Assembly: GCF_905397375.1 (NCBI RefSeq)
Contig: NZ_CAJPVG010000004.1
Location: 1 to 64,000, forward strand
Length of the DNA stretch: 64,000 nucleotides
Source of the DNA: Ralstonia mannitolilytica
GTDB lineage: Bacteria > Pseudomonadota > Gammaproteobacteria > Burkholderiales > Burkholderiaceae
Direction of reading: 5' to 3'
The translations under genes and the position numbers were made by a program. How positions within the stretch are numbered: the stretch's first letter is position 1; every line of letters starts with the position of its first letter. Shown one piece after another: positions 16,828 through 25,379 of the stretch. The notes below the pieces were generated by a model that made no database searches, was not told the DNA's origin, and saw only the letters and a list, made by a program, of their open reading frames with translations.

Positions 16828-19107
16828 ATGAAATTCCGCTTTCCCGTCATCATCATCGACGAGGACTTCCGCTCCGAGAACGTCTCCGGGTCGGGCATTC
16901 GCGCGCTGGCCCAGGCCATCGAGCAGGAAGGGATGGAGGTCACGGGCCTCACCAGCTACGGTGACCTGACGTCGTTTGCACAACAGTCGAGCCGCGCGTC
17001 GACCTTCATCGTCTCGATCGACGACGACGAGTTCATCAACCCGGACAGCGACAAGCCGGAGCCGGAAGCGGTCGAGAACCTGCGCGCCTTCGTGGCCGAA
17101 GTGCGCCGCCGCAATGCCGACATCCCGATCTTCCTGTACGGCGAGACGCGCACCTCGCGCCACCTGCCCAACGATGTCCTGCGCGAGCTGCACGGCTTCA
17201 TCCACATGTTCGAGGACACGCCGGAGTTCGTGGCCCGGCACATCATCCGCGAAGCGCGCAACTATCTCGATTCACTGCCGCCGCCGTTCTTCAAGGCGCT
17301 GATCGACTACGCGCAGGACAGCTCGTATTCGTGGCACTGCCCGGGGCACTCGGGTGGCGTGGCGTTCCTCAAGAGCCCCGTCGGCCAAGTGTTCCACCAG
17401 TTCTTCGGCGAGAACATGCTGCGCGCCGACGTCTGCAACGCAGTGGAAGAGCTCGGCCAGCTGCTCGACCACACGGGCCCGGTAGCAGCATCGGAGCGCA
17501 ATGCCGCGCGCATCTTCGGCTCGGACCACATGTTCTTCGTGACCAACGGTACGTCCACGTCGAACAAGATGGTCTGGCACGCCAACGTGGCCCCCGGCGA
17601 CATCGTCGTGGTGGACCGCAACTGCCACAAGTCGATCCTGCACGCGATCATGATGACGGGCGCGATTCCCGTGTTCCTGATGCCGACGCGCAACCACTAC
17701 GGCATCATCGGCCCGATTCCGCAGAGCGAGTTCGAGCCGGAGACGATCGCCAAGAAGATCGCCGACCACCCCTTCGCCAGCCAGGCCAAGAACAAGAAGC
17801 CGCGCATCCTGACCATCACGCAGGGCACGTACGACGGCGTGCTCTACAACGCCGAGCGCATCAAGCACATGCTGTCGACCGAGATCGACACGCTGCACTT
17901 TGACGAGGCCTGGCTGCCGCACGCCGCCTTCCACCCGTTCTACCGCGACATGCACGCCATCGGCCACGGCCGCGCGCGCAGCAAGGACGCGCTGGTGTTT
18001 GCCACACAGAGTACGCACAAGCTGCTGGCCGGTCTGTCGCAGGCGTCGCAGATCCTCGTGCAGGATTCCGAGACGCGCAAGCTCGATACGTACCGCTTCA
18101 ACGAGGCGTATCTCATGCATACGTCGACGAGCCCGCAGTACTCGATCATTGCCTCGTGCGACGTGGCCGCGGCGATGATGGAAGCGCCGGGCGGCACCGC
18201 GCTGGTGGAGGAGAGCATTGCCGAAGCGCTGGACTTCCGCCGCGCCATGCGCAAGGTCGAGCACGAATACCTGGGCGCGAATGGCGGCAACGGCCGCGGC
18301 GACGACTGGTGGTTCAAGGTCTGGGGCCCGAACGATCTGTCCGACGAAGGCATCGAAGATCGCGAAGCCTGGATGCTCAAGGCCAACGACCGCTGGCACG
18401 GCTTCGGCAACCTGGCCGAAGACTTCAACCTGCTCGACCCGATCAAGGCCACGATCATCACCCCGGGCCTCGACGTGGACGGCAAGTTCAGCGACTCGGG
18501 CATCCCGGCCGCCATCGTTACGCGCTACTTGGCCGAGCACGGCATCATCGTCGAGAAGACCGGCCTGTACTCGTTTTTCATCATGTTCACCATCGGCATC
18601 ACCAAGGGCCGCTGGAACTCGATGGTGACCGAGCTGCAGCAGTTCAAGGACGACTACGACAACAACCAGCCGCTGTGGCGCGTGTTGCCGGAGTTCGTGC
18701 GCCAGTATCCGCAGTACGAGCGCATCGGCCTGCGCGAGCTGTGCGACAGCATCCACAGCGTCTACCAGGCCAACGATGTCGCGCGCGTGACGACCGAGAT
18801 GTACTTGTCCAACATGGAGCCTGCGATGAAGCCGTCCGACGCCTGGGCCAAGATGGCGCACCGCGAAACTGAGCGCGTGGCGATCGACGAGCTGGAAGGC
18901 CGCATTACCGCCATCCTGCTGACGCCGTATCCGCCGGGCATTCCGCTGCTGATTCCGGGCGAGCGCTTCAACAAGACGATCGTGCAGTACCTGCAGTTCG
19001 CGCGCGACTTCAACCGCCTGTTCCCTGGCTTCGAGACCGACATCCACGGGCTGGTGGAAGAGGAAGTCGACGGCAAGATGGGGTACTTTGTGGACTGCGT
19101 GCGCTGA
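16828..19107 (+). CDS. Arginine/lysine/ornithine decarboxylase (PLP)
   Basis: Inducible-type amino acid decarboxylase, fold type I. The 759-residue protein has the N-terminal wing domain (receiver-like, 1-130) and the large PLP domain with CPGHSGG, TNGTSTSNKM and DRNCHKS. The Schiff-base lysine is in STHKLLAG (residue 398). A C-terminal domain follows. Length is close to E. coli AdiA (arginine) and somewhat above LdcI (lysine). I favour arginine decarboxylase but cannot fix the substrate by eye. It ends 11 bases before the first copy of the duplicated terminator. Confidence 0.88.
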   Translation: MKFRFPVIIIDEDFRSENVSGSGIRALAQAIEQEGMEVTGLTSYGDLTSFAQQSSRASTFIVSIDDDEFINPDSDKPEPEAVENLRAFVAEVRRRNADIPIFLYGETRTSRHLPNDVLRELHGFIHMFEDTPEFVARHIIREARNYLDSLPPPFFKALIDYAQDSSYSWHCPGHSGGVAFLKSPVGQVFHQFFGENMLRADVCNAVEELGQLLDHTGPVAASERNAARIFGSDHMFFVTNGTSTSNKMVWHANVAPGDIVVVDRNCHKSILHAIMMTGAIPVFLMPTRNHYGIIGPIPQSEFEPETIAKKIADHPFASQAKNKKPRILTITQGTYDGVLYNAERIKHMLSTEIDTLHFDEAWLPHAAFHPFYRDMHAIGHGRARSKDALVFATQSTHKLLAGLSQASQILVQDSETRKLDTYRFNEAYLMHTSTSPQYSIIASCDVAAAMMEAPGGTALVEESIAEALDFRRAMRKVEHEYLGANGGNGRGDDWWFKVWGPNDLSDEGIEDREAWMLKANDRWHGFGNLAEDFNLLDPIKATIITPGLDVDGKFSDSGIPAAIVTRYLAEHGIIVEKTGLYSFFIMFTIGITKGRWNSMVTELQQFKDDYDNNQPLWRVLPEFVRQYPQYERIGLRELCDSIHSVYQANDVARVTTEMYLSNMEPAMKPSDAWAKMAHRETERVAIDELEGRITAILLTPYPPGIPLLIPGERFNKTIVQYLQFARDFNRLFPGFETDIHGLVEEEVDGKMGYFVDCVR

Positions 19108-19118
19108 GATCCAGCCGC

Positions 19119-19167
19119 ACAAAAACAAAACGCCGCGCAGAGATTGCGCGGCGTTTTTGTTTGGGGC
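19119..19167 (+). terminator. Terminator, copy 1 of a duplicated 49-bp sequence
   Basis: The stem CGCCGCGC/GCGCGGCG (19131-19138 and 19146-19153, loop AGAGATT) is extended by A-rich and T-rich flanks, giving a bidirectional rho-independent terminator for the decarboxylase gene. The 49 bases match 23081-23129 with only two differences (positions 11 and 47), including the loop, which is not constrained by pairing. Confidence 0.9.
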
Positions 19168-19201
19168 TTTCGACGGATAGGGACACTGCAGGCCCTTATC
19201 G

Positions 19202-19229
19202 TTGCGGTACGGCCCTTTGCCGCTATACG
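19202..19229 (+). promoter_or_regulatory. Candidate promoter of the SIR2 gene
   Basis: TTGCGG (19202-19207) and TATACG (19224-19229), 16 bases apart, are the best sigma-70-like pair in the 170 bases before the SIR2 gene. The match is modest. The region 19168-19339 otherwise holds no gene I can support. Confidence 0.3.
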
Positions 19230-19339
19230 TCAGTAACGTACGCCACAAAAAAATAGGCTTTTCACTACGGATCAATATCAGCCCATCTGCCGCTCTCGTT
19301 AGGTTGCTCGCAGGCGAAACGCACTGTAAGGAGGTTAAA

Positions 19340-19399
19340 GTGACTGTCCGTGCGCCACTCCGACACTTCTGTTATGACCACAAGAACAAAAATCACTGA
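19340..19399 (+). CDS. Possible 19-codon leader ORF overlapping SIR2 start
   Basis: A GTG-initiated frame of 19 codons (VTVRAPLRHFCYDHKNKNH) sits 4 bases after an excellent ribosome site (TAAGGAGGT, 19327-19335). It runs out of frame across both candidate starts of the SIR2 gene (GTG 19350, ATG 19374) and stops at 19397-19399. It could be a translational-coupling leader or merely chance. There is no independent evidence for the peptide. Confidence 0.3.
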   Translation: MTVRAPLRHFCYDHKNKNH

Positions 19400-22300
19400 C
19401 CTTCGCGATTATCCGGCTATCAAGAAACTTGCTTCAGCGTTGCATCGCATGGATGCCCGTCATCACGGCGCTGCCATCATGGTTGGAGCCGGGTTCACCC
19501 GGAGCGCGGCCCTTCACGTCGGCGGAGAGAAAAAGGTTCCACTCTGGGGCGAATTTACAGGAAGTCTGGCGCGGGACCTGTATGGAGACGAAACGACCTT
19601 CAACTTTACTGATCCTCTGCGAGTTGCCGAAGAGTATCGAACGTATTTCGGACAAGGAGCGCTCAATGAAAGAATCCGCAATGAGATCGACGATAAAGCT
19701 TGGCGGATGGGGCCTCTCTACCAGGCGCTCCTGACCCTTCCCTGGTCGGAAGTTCTAACGACCAATTGGGATTCCTTACTTGAGAGAGCGGCAGAGGAAA
19801 TTCACAGCCCTTATTACACCACTGTCACGAAGACTTCGGATCTTGCCTGGGCATCCTCGCCGCGCATCGTGAAGCTCCACGGGACCATCGGCGTTACGGA
19901 CACCTTCATCGCAGCGCAAGAAGACTATCGCACGTACCCGGAGCGTTTTGCGCCTTTCGTAAACATGGCGCGACAGGTATTTATCGAAAACGAACTCTGT
20001 CTACTCGGATTTTCGGGTGATGATCCCAACTTCCTTCAATGGGCAGGCTGGGTTCGTGACCATCTCGCCGATCATGCACGAAAAATTTATCTCGTCGGTG
20101 CCTTGAACCTATCAGCGGCGCGTCGAAAACAGCTCGAGTCGATCAATATCGCGCCGGTTGACCTGTTTGCGGCAGTCGCGCATATCAGCGATCCAGACCT
20201 TCGTCATCAAGAAGCCATCTCGCAGTTTCTACAGGAAATGAGGAACGCGGAGGAGTTGCGGATCAAACCTCACGACTGGCGGCCTACCAGCTTGCACGGC
20301 GGCTCGGTAAGTAACGAAGAACACACGCGCATATACCGTGATGCCGAGTATGGCGCCCGTCTGCTTGCTAGCCAGTTGGAGACATTGCGCGAGGATCGAA
20401 AATCTTATCCAGGTTGGTTGGTATGTCCCCCCTCGTTGCGCTCAAGTTTGGTAGGCCAAGTAAGCACTCCTTTTCCGAATGCAGAAAACTTGGCTGCCCT
20501 AGCACCGGATGACCGGGCGAGTCTGCTGTATGAGATTGCTTGGCGACACAGTACTGCATTGGAATACATCCGACCTTGGCTTGTGGACGCCCTTTTTGAA
20601 GTGGCGCAGCAAGATCGGCCGTGCGGCATCAGCGAGCGTCAACAGGCGGAGATTGCGCTGGCGTTGCTCAATAATACTCGCTGGCTTTTGCCGGAAGATG
20701 AAGAGCAACAGCACGCTGTTGATCAGCGTGTTCAGGCTCTGATTGCTATAGTGGACAAACGCGCGTTCTACCTCCCTGACAGCACTGCTGAGGTGGCTTA
20801 TCACCAAGCGCTCTCGGCGCGAGAGCAGCTTGACTATGATCGGCTAGCCGAGCTGGTTGAAAAAATATCCGGAGAAGACCCTGTTTGGAGGCTGAGAAAG
20901 GCGGCGTTGCTCATGGACCTAGGGCGTGCAGAGGAAGCGGGAAAATTGCTCGCATTGGCATACGGGAACTTGCGTGAGAACCATCGCCGGGACCGTCAGT
21001 CGATTCCCATCATGTCGCGATTGCTTTGGGCTCATTGGCTCATGGAAGCGGAGCGCCGCTGTCGTTGGCAGAGCAGGTCCGAGGAATTGCCACCTTTTGT
21101 CGAAAGTAACTATCGAAAATGGCGATGTGATCCCTGGTCGTGGCTGGACTCGCTTGATGACGCTGTTGAGAAGCGCCGGGAACAATATATCAAGCGTCGA
21201 AATCCGATCGAACCGCAATTCGCACAAGGCCACTACCTAGATCGTTCGCAGGAATCCTCGCACGGCAACGATATTTCTGACTTCCTACTACTCGATGGGC
21301 TAAGCAGAATCTGCGGGATTCCGTTGCGCATGGAAAGTGGTGGAGCTAACGTCGGTCTGTTGGCGGACAGAGCTTCACACGTCGTGCGTTATGGCGGCGT
21401 GGGTGATGAACTCCTTGATCTTGGTCTGGCAATACGCTCTGCCAGCAGCGAGGACTCTTCTGCGATCAAGGACGTTTTGGGGCGTGTCAATGTAGCTTGT
21501 TTCGCTCAACGTACTGTCGATCTACTGGTCTCTCGGCTTCTGTCGGCCATCAAGTATTGGCAGCGGGAGAGAAATAAGGCTCTCGACAGACGCGATAGCC
21601 TGTCCCGGCTTCGCGTTCTCATGGAGGTCCTCGCGCGGCTGGTAGTCCGCGTGTCTCCCGCCCAAGCGAAGGACATCTTCGTCTTCGCGGTGTCGATAGG
21701 CGAGCAACCGGAAATGCAGGATATGTGGCTCAGCGCGGCTCTCGACTCTCTGCTGACCAATTCGCTTACAAGCATTTCTGAATCCGAGCAAGCTAGTGTG
21801 CTGACCGTCGCGCTGAAATTCCCGCTCGCGCAAGAGATTGGCACGAGAAACACCCATCGGTGGCCAAATCCAGTAGTCGAACATCCCGGAGAACGCGTAG
21901 TCTCCTCCGCTATTGACGAGCGCATCGCTGAATTGATAGGTGCTGTGCGAGGAGCTGCCGGACCTTTTCGAGCCGCTCCCTTGCTCAGGTTACTTCCGCT
22001 AGTTCGTCAACCTGGGTTTCTAACTCAGGACGAACGTAACGATCTTGCGGATGCGGTATGGGGGGATGCTCCTGAATATGCTGTCTTGCCTGATGTTGGT
22101 TTGTTTCCACATGCGCTTATGATCCTTCCGACAAGAGATGTAGGGCGGGTGGAGGCGCTTCTTCGGTCGCATCTGTATGAGCACGGACCGGGAATTCAAG
22201 AGGATACTCAGAAGGAACTTCGCAGCCATCCTTCGCCGGAGATTAGCTCGGCTGTGTTGATATACGACGGGATGGCGAATGCCGCAGCAAATGATTTAAT

Positions 22301-23063
22301 CGATCTGCTCCCGACCGCAGCCCAAGCCCTCGCTCTATTCGAGCGCCTTACTTCTTGGCGACCCGCTTCCAGGCAAGATGACCTCGAGAGTTTCTTCGGA
22401 GACCAGAGGAGGCCGCTTGCGAAAAGCATCGGTCGTGCGCTCGCATTTTCAATCGTCCCGGCGCTGGCGAGCGAGGAAAGAACTGCATCTCGGCTTCAAA
22501 AACTGATGGACTTCTATTCGGAAGTAGACGGAGCTAGAACGGCGCTTCCGGGTTTCGTCTACTTCTTGGCCGCAGATATGCGGTCAATCAAGATTGTGGA
22601 GAAAGCGATCGCATCTGCATTGCGTGGGCGGGATCCGGTTCAACTCCGCTATGGGGCATTAGCATTGCATTGCTGGATGGGTATGAAGGAATCAGCTTCC
22701 TCGCCAGAGTTCACGAAGCTTACGTCCATGGCAATTGGCATCATAGAGTCCGGCCGCACGATCGCGTTGCACCAGCTCCTTTGGCTCGCAAGGCAATTGT
22801 TTGCTGGCGATTGTTTGACGGACGATCAATGCACAACACTTTCCGATGTCGTGCCGGACATTTTTCGAGCGGTTGATTACAAGAACGTCGAACCAGGAGG
22901 GGAGGAAGCTGTTACCGCGTCAACTATAAGAGCCGAGTGTGTGAGGTTGGCGAGGGCGCTTGCCCAAAGATTTGAGGACAATCGGGAATTAAAGGAACTC
23001 GTTGCGCTGTCCAAAGCGGATCCTCTACCTGAGGTGCGATTCGCATTGAATTCAGATCGTTGA
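19350..23063 (+). CDS. Large SIR2-domain protein, putative anti-phage NADase
   Basis: A 1237-residue protein (1229 from the ATG at 19374). Residues ~20-300 form a SIR2-like NAD-binding domain with GAGFT (46-50), TTNWD (137-141, Asn139), KLHGT (175-179, His177) and LLGFSGDDPNF (218-228). The Asn and His expected for NAD hydrolysis are both present. The remaining ~950 residues are mainly helical with Leu/Ala/Arg-rich segments that could be TPR- or HEAT-like; I recognise no named domain. There are no membrane segments. N-terminal SIR2 plus a long helical sensor is the layout of defence-associated sirtuins, so phage-triggered NAD depletion is the likely role (inference). Composition differs from all neighbours. 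Confidence 0.85.
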   Translation: MRHSDTSVMTTRTKITDLRDYPAIKKLASALHRMDARHHGAAIMVGAGFTRSAALHVGGEKKVPLWGEFTGSLARDLYGDETTFNFTDPLRVAEEYRTYFGQGALNERIRNEIDDKAWRMGPLYQALLTLPWSEVLTTNWDSLLERAAEEIHSPYYTTVTKTSDLAWASSPRIVKLHGTIGVTDTFIAAQEDYRTYPERFAPFVNMARQVFIENELCLLGFSGDDPNFLQWAGWVRDHLADHARKIYLVGALNLSAARRKQLESINIAPVDLFAAVAHISDPDLRHQEAISQFLQEMRNAEELRIKPHDWRPTSLHGGSVSNEEHTRIYRDAEYGARLLASQLETLREDRKSYPGWLVCPPSLRSSLVGQVSTPFPNAENLAALAPDDRASLLYEIAWRHSTALEYIRPWLVDALFEVAQQDRPCGISERQQAEIALALLNNTRWLLPEDEEQQHAVDQRVQALIAIVDKRAFYLPDSTAEVAYHQALSAREQLDYDRLAELVEKISGEDPVWRLRKAALLMDLGRAEEAGKLLALAYGNLRENHRRDRQSIPIMSRLLWAHWLMEAERRCRWQSRSEELPPFVESNYRKWRCDPWSWLDSLDDAVEKRREQYIKRRNPIEPQFAQGHYLDRSQESSHGNDISDFLLLDGLSRICGIPLRMESGGANVGLLADRASHVVRYGGVGDELLDLGLAIRSASSEDSSAIKDVLGRVNVACFAQRTVDLLVSRLLSAIKYWQRERNKALDRRDSLSRLRVLMEVLARLVVRVSPAQAKDIFVFAVSIGEQPEMQDMWLSAALDSLLTNSLTSISESEQASVLTVALKFPLAQEIGTRNTHRWPNPVVEHPGERVVSSAIDERIAELIGAVRGAAGPFRAAPLLRLLPLVRQPGFLTQDERNDLADAVWGDAPEYAVLPDVGLFPHALMILPTRDVGRVEALLRSHLYEHGPGIQEDTQKELRSHPSPEISSAVLIYDGMANAAANDLIDLLPTAAQALALFERLTSWRPASRQDDLESFFGDQRRPLAKSIGRALAFSIVPALASEERTASRLQKLMDFYSEVDGARTALPGFVYFLAADMRSIKIVEKAIASALRGRDPVQLRYGALALHCWMGMKESASSPEFTKLTSMAIGIIESGRTIALHQLLWLARQLFAGDCLTDDQCTTLSDVVPDIFRAVDYKNVEPGGEEAVTASTIRAECVRLARALAQRFEDNRELKELVALSKADPLPEVRFALNSDR

Positions 23064-23080
23064 GGTGGTGCACGGCAGCG

Positions 23081-23129
23081 ACAAAAACAAGACGCCGCGC
23101 AGAGATTGCGCGGCGTTTTTGTTTGGAGC
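23081..23129. terminator. Terminator, copy 2 of the duplicated 49-bp sequence
   Basis: Same stem and AGAGATT loop as at 19119-19167, two base differences in 49. It lies 17 bases after the SIR2 stop and 10 bases before the argH stop, so it terminates both converging genes. It is probably the original terminator, or its duplicate, of the decarboxylase/argH junction. Confidence 0.9.
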
Positions 23130-23139
23130 GTTGCGCAGC

Positions 23140-24555
23140 TTATTCAGCCAGCGCAGCCCGTGCAAACGCAATGGCCTGCTTCACCTGCTCCGGCGCGGTC
23201 CCGCCGATGTGGTTGCGCGAAGCGACCGAACCTTCCAGCGTCAGCACGGCGTGCACATCGTCGCTGATCAGATCGGCCTTGTCGCCCAGGCCGCTGATGT
23301 CGCGCAGCTGCGCAACGCTCAAGTCGGCCAGGTCGCAGCGCAGGTCGTCGCAGGCGCGCACGGCGTGGGCCACGGCTTCGTGCGCATCGCGGAAGGGGAG
23401 GCCGCGCTTGACGAGGTAGTCGGCGAGGTCTGTGGCGGTGGCATAGCCCTGCAACGCGGCGGCACGCATGGCGTCGGCCTTGACAGTGATGCCCGACACC
23501 ATGTCGGCAAAGATGCGCAGCGTGTCGACCACGGTATCGACGGTGTCGAACAGCGGTTCCTTGTCTTCCTGGTTGTCCTTGTTGTACGCCAGCGGCTGGC
23601 CCTTCATCAGCGTCAGCAGCCCGATCAGGTGGCCGTTGACGCGTCCCGTCTTGCCGCGTGCGAGTTCGGGCACGTCGGGGTTCTTCTTCTGCGGCATGAT
23701 CGAGCTGCCGGTGCAGAAGCGGTCTGCAATGTCGATGAAGCCCACGCGCGGGCTCATCCACAGCACCAGCTCTTCAGAGAAGCGCGAGATGTGCGTCATG
23801 ATGAGCGCGGCGGCGGCGCAGAATTCGATGGCGAAGTCGCGGTCCGATACGGCGTCGAGCGAGTTGCGGCACACACCGTCAAAGCCGAGTTGCTGGGCGA
23901 CGAATTCGCGGTCGATCGGGTAGCTCGTGCCGGCCAGCGCGGCGGCGCCCAGCGGCAGGCGGTTGACGCGCTTGCGGGCGTCGAGCATGCGCTCGGTGTC
24001 GCGCGTGAACATCTCGACGTAGGCCAGCAGGTGGTGGCCGAACACCACCGGTTGCGCGACCTGCAGGTGCGTGAAGCCCGGGACGATGGTGTTGGTGTGT
24101 TGCTCCGCCAAGTCCAGCAGCGCGCTGCGCAGGGCCTTGAGCAGACCGACGATGTTGTCGATCTCGCTGCGCAGCCACAGGCGGATGTCGGTGGCGACCT
24201 GGTCGTTGCGCGAGCGGCCCGTGTGCAGGCGCTTGCCGGCGTCGCCCACCAGCGCGGTCAGGCGCGCTTCGATGTTCAGATGCACGTCTTCCAGGTCCAG
24301 CTTCCACTCGAACGCGCCGGATTCGATCTCCTGGCGGATCTGCGCCATGCCCTGTTCGATGGCGGCGCGATCGGCTTCGGCGATGATGCCCTGCCTGGCG
24401 AGCATGGCCGCATGCGCGAGCGAGCCCTGGATGTCGAACAGCGCGAGGCGCTTGTCGAAGAACACCGACGCGGTATAGCGCTTGACGAGGTCGGACATCG
24501 GCTCGTTAAAGCGGGCGGACCACGCTTCGGCCTTCTTGGCGAGTTGGGAGGTCAT
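23140..24555 (-). CDS. argH: Argininosuccinate lyase
   Basis: Last step of arginine synthesis: cleaves argininosuccinate to arginine and fumarate. The 471-residue product carries the fumarase/aspartase signature GSSIMPQKKNPD, the HTGRSRNDQVATD segment and THLQVAQPVVFGHH with the catalytic histidine region. The length is normal. It is transcribed towards the SIR2 gene and shares the terminator copy at 23081-23129. A consensus -10 box lies upstream at 24618-24623. Confidence 0.97.
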   Translation of the reverse strand: MTSQLAKKAEAWSARFNEPMSDLVKRYTASVFFDKRLALFDIQGSLAHAAMLARQGIIAEADRAAIEQGMAQIRQEIESGAFEWKLDLEDVHLNIEARLTALVGDAGKRLHTGRSRNDQVATDIRLWLRSEIDNIVGLLKALRSALLDLAEQHTNTIVPGFTHLQVAQPVVFGHHLLAYVEMFTRDTERMLDARKRVNRLPLGAAALAGTSYPIDREFVAQQLGFDGVCRNSLDAVSDRDFAIEFCAAAALIMTHISRFSEELVLWMSPRVGFIDIADRFCTGSSIMPQKKNPDVPELARGKTGRVNGHLIGLLTLMKGQPLAYNKDNQEDKEPLFDTVDTVVDTLRIFADMVSGITVKADAMRAAALQGYATATDLADYLVKRGLPFRDAHEAVAHAVRACDDLRCDLADLSVAQLRDISGLGDKADLISDDVHAVLTLEGSVASRNHIGGTAPEQVKQAIAFARAALAE

Positions 24556-24617
24556 GGGCGGACTGCGGGAGGAGGGCGGCCAGGCAAACGCTTCGGCTGC
24601 AAATTCAGGAAACCGCG

Positions 24618-24623
24618 ATTATA
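24618..24623 (-). promoter_or_regulatory. Consensus -10 box of argH
   Basis: TATAAT on the minus strand, 63 bases before the argH ATG, inside otherwise GC-rich sequence. No convincing -35 box is seen at 16-18 bases. Confidence 0.5.
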
Positions 24624-24659
24624 TCGCCCGCCGGGTCTCCCGGCCGCCCGCTGGGGTGC

Positions 24660-25379
24660 CTACAGCGTGCTGCCGATCAGCGCCCCCTTGAAGACCACCG
24701 GCCCCGTCGGCCCCTCCGGATTGGGCGAGCCTCCACGCGGTTCCACGCTGATGGCGAGGGCCGGGACTTGCCGCAACGGCTGCAGCACCGTCAAGCGGAC
24801 GGCGCGCTGGTGCCCGATCACCCCAAGTGACTGCGGATGCCCGCCGGGCGGCAGGGCCCACAGCTGCAAGGCCTGCTCGCCGGAAAGCGGCGTGGCGTCG
24901 AGTCGCTTGAGCGACAGGATGCCGGTCCGGGCGTCCCACGTGACGAGCACGGCCGCCTGCGCCTGTGCGTCCTGCAGCACGGCGACAGCGTCGGCAATGG
25001 GCGCCTCGCGCAACTGCTGCGCCAGCCGCAGGTTCAGCCCGACGGCCACGACGGCGACCAGCGCGGCGGCGGCCGTCGCTGCGCGCCAGAAGCCCGTGCC
25101 CTGCCAAAGCCGTTGCCACCATCGCTCGCGCGCCGGTGGAGGGTCGCGCCAGCCCAGTTGCACTTCCACGCGGCAGAGAATCTCGGGCAGCGGCGCGGTG
25201 GCGGGCTGCAGCGCCGGCAGATCCGCCAGATAGCGCTGCCAGCGCTCCACAGTCGCGCGCACGGCGTCGTCACGGCGAATGATCTGCTCGAAGCGCCGCC
25301 TGGCGCCCGCGCGTAGCGTGCCCACCGCATATTCGGCGGCCAGCTTGTCGACGAGATCGGGGTGGCGGCGAGGGTCCAT
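24660..25379 (-). CDS. Anti-sigma factor, RskA-like
   Basis: Membrane anti-sigma factor expected to hold the neighbouring sigma factor inactive. The 239-residue protein has an N-terminal cytoplasmic part with the DLVDKLAAEYAVGTLRAGARRRF zinc-less anti-sigma helix region. One membrane helix lies at about 98-118. The periplasmic RskA-type domain shows DARTGILSL and LWALPPGGHPQSLGVI. The ATG at 25379 overlaps the sigma gene stop (TGATG), a classic coupled arrangement. An ORF extending to 25430 is unlikely because it would run into the sigma gene. Confidence 0.88.
   Translation of the reverse strand: MDPRRHPDLVDKLAAEYAVGTLRAGARRRFEQIIRRDDAVRATVERWQRYLADLPALQPATAPLPEILCRVEVQLGWRDPPPARERWWQRLWQGTGFWRAATAAAALVAVVAVGLNLRLAQQLREAPIADAVAVLQDAQAQAAVLVTWDARTGILSLKRLDATPLSGEQALQLWALPPGGHPQSLGVIGHQRAVRLTVLQPLRQVPALAISVEPRGGSPNPEGPTGPVVFKGALIGSTL

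Larger units (their letters stand above)
19168..23080. mobile_element. Putative inserted cargo segment with SIR2 gene
   Basis: About 3.9 kb lying between two 47/49-identical terminator copies. Its base composition is visibly more AT-rich and its codon use more relaxed than in all neighbours. Without it, the decarboxylase gene and argH would converge on one shared terminator. It holds one gene and no integrase, transposase or terminal inverted repeats. Insertion or recombination at the terminator is inferred from the duplication. Confidence 0.6.

Noticed and set aside
17272..19275. 667-codon frame opposite the decarboxylase
   Set aside because: Antisense shadow; the decarboxylase frame has all catalytic motifs.
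19119..23129. Insertion sequence or integrase-driven island at the SIR2 locus
   Set aside because: No transposase, integrase, terminal inverted repeats or tRNA target is seen; only the duplicated terminator supports insertion.
23065..25233. 722-codon plus-strand frame across argH and the anti-sigma gene
   Set aside because: Covers two recognised minus-strand genes and reads through a terminator; no coding support.
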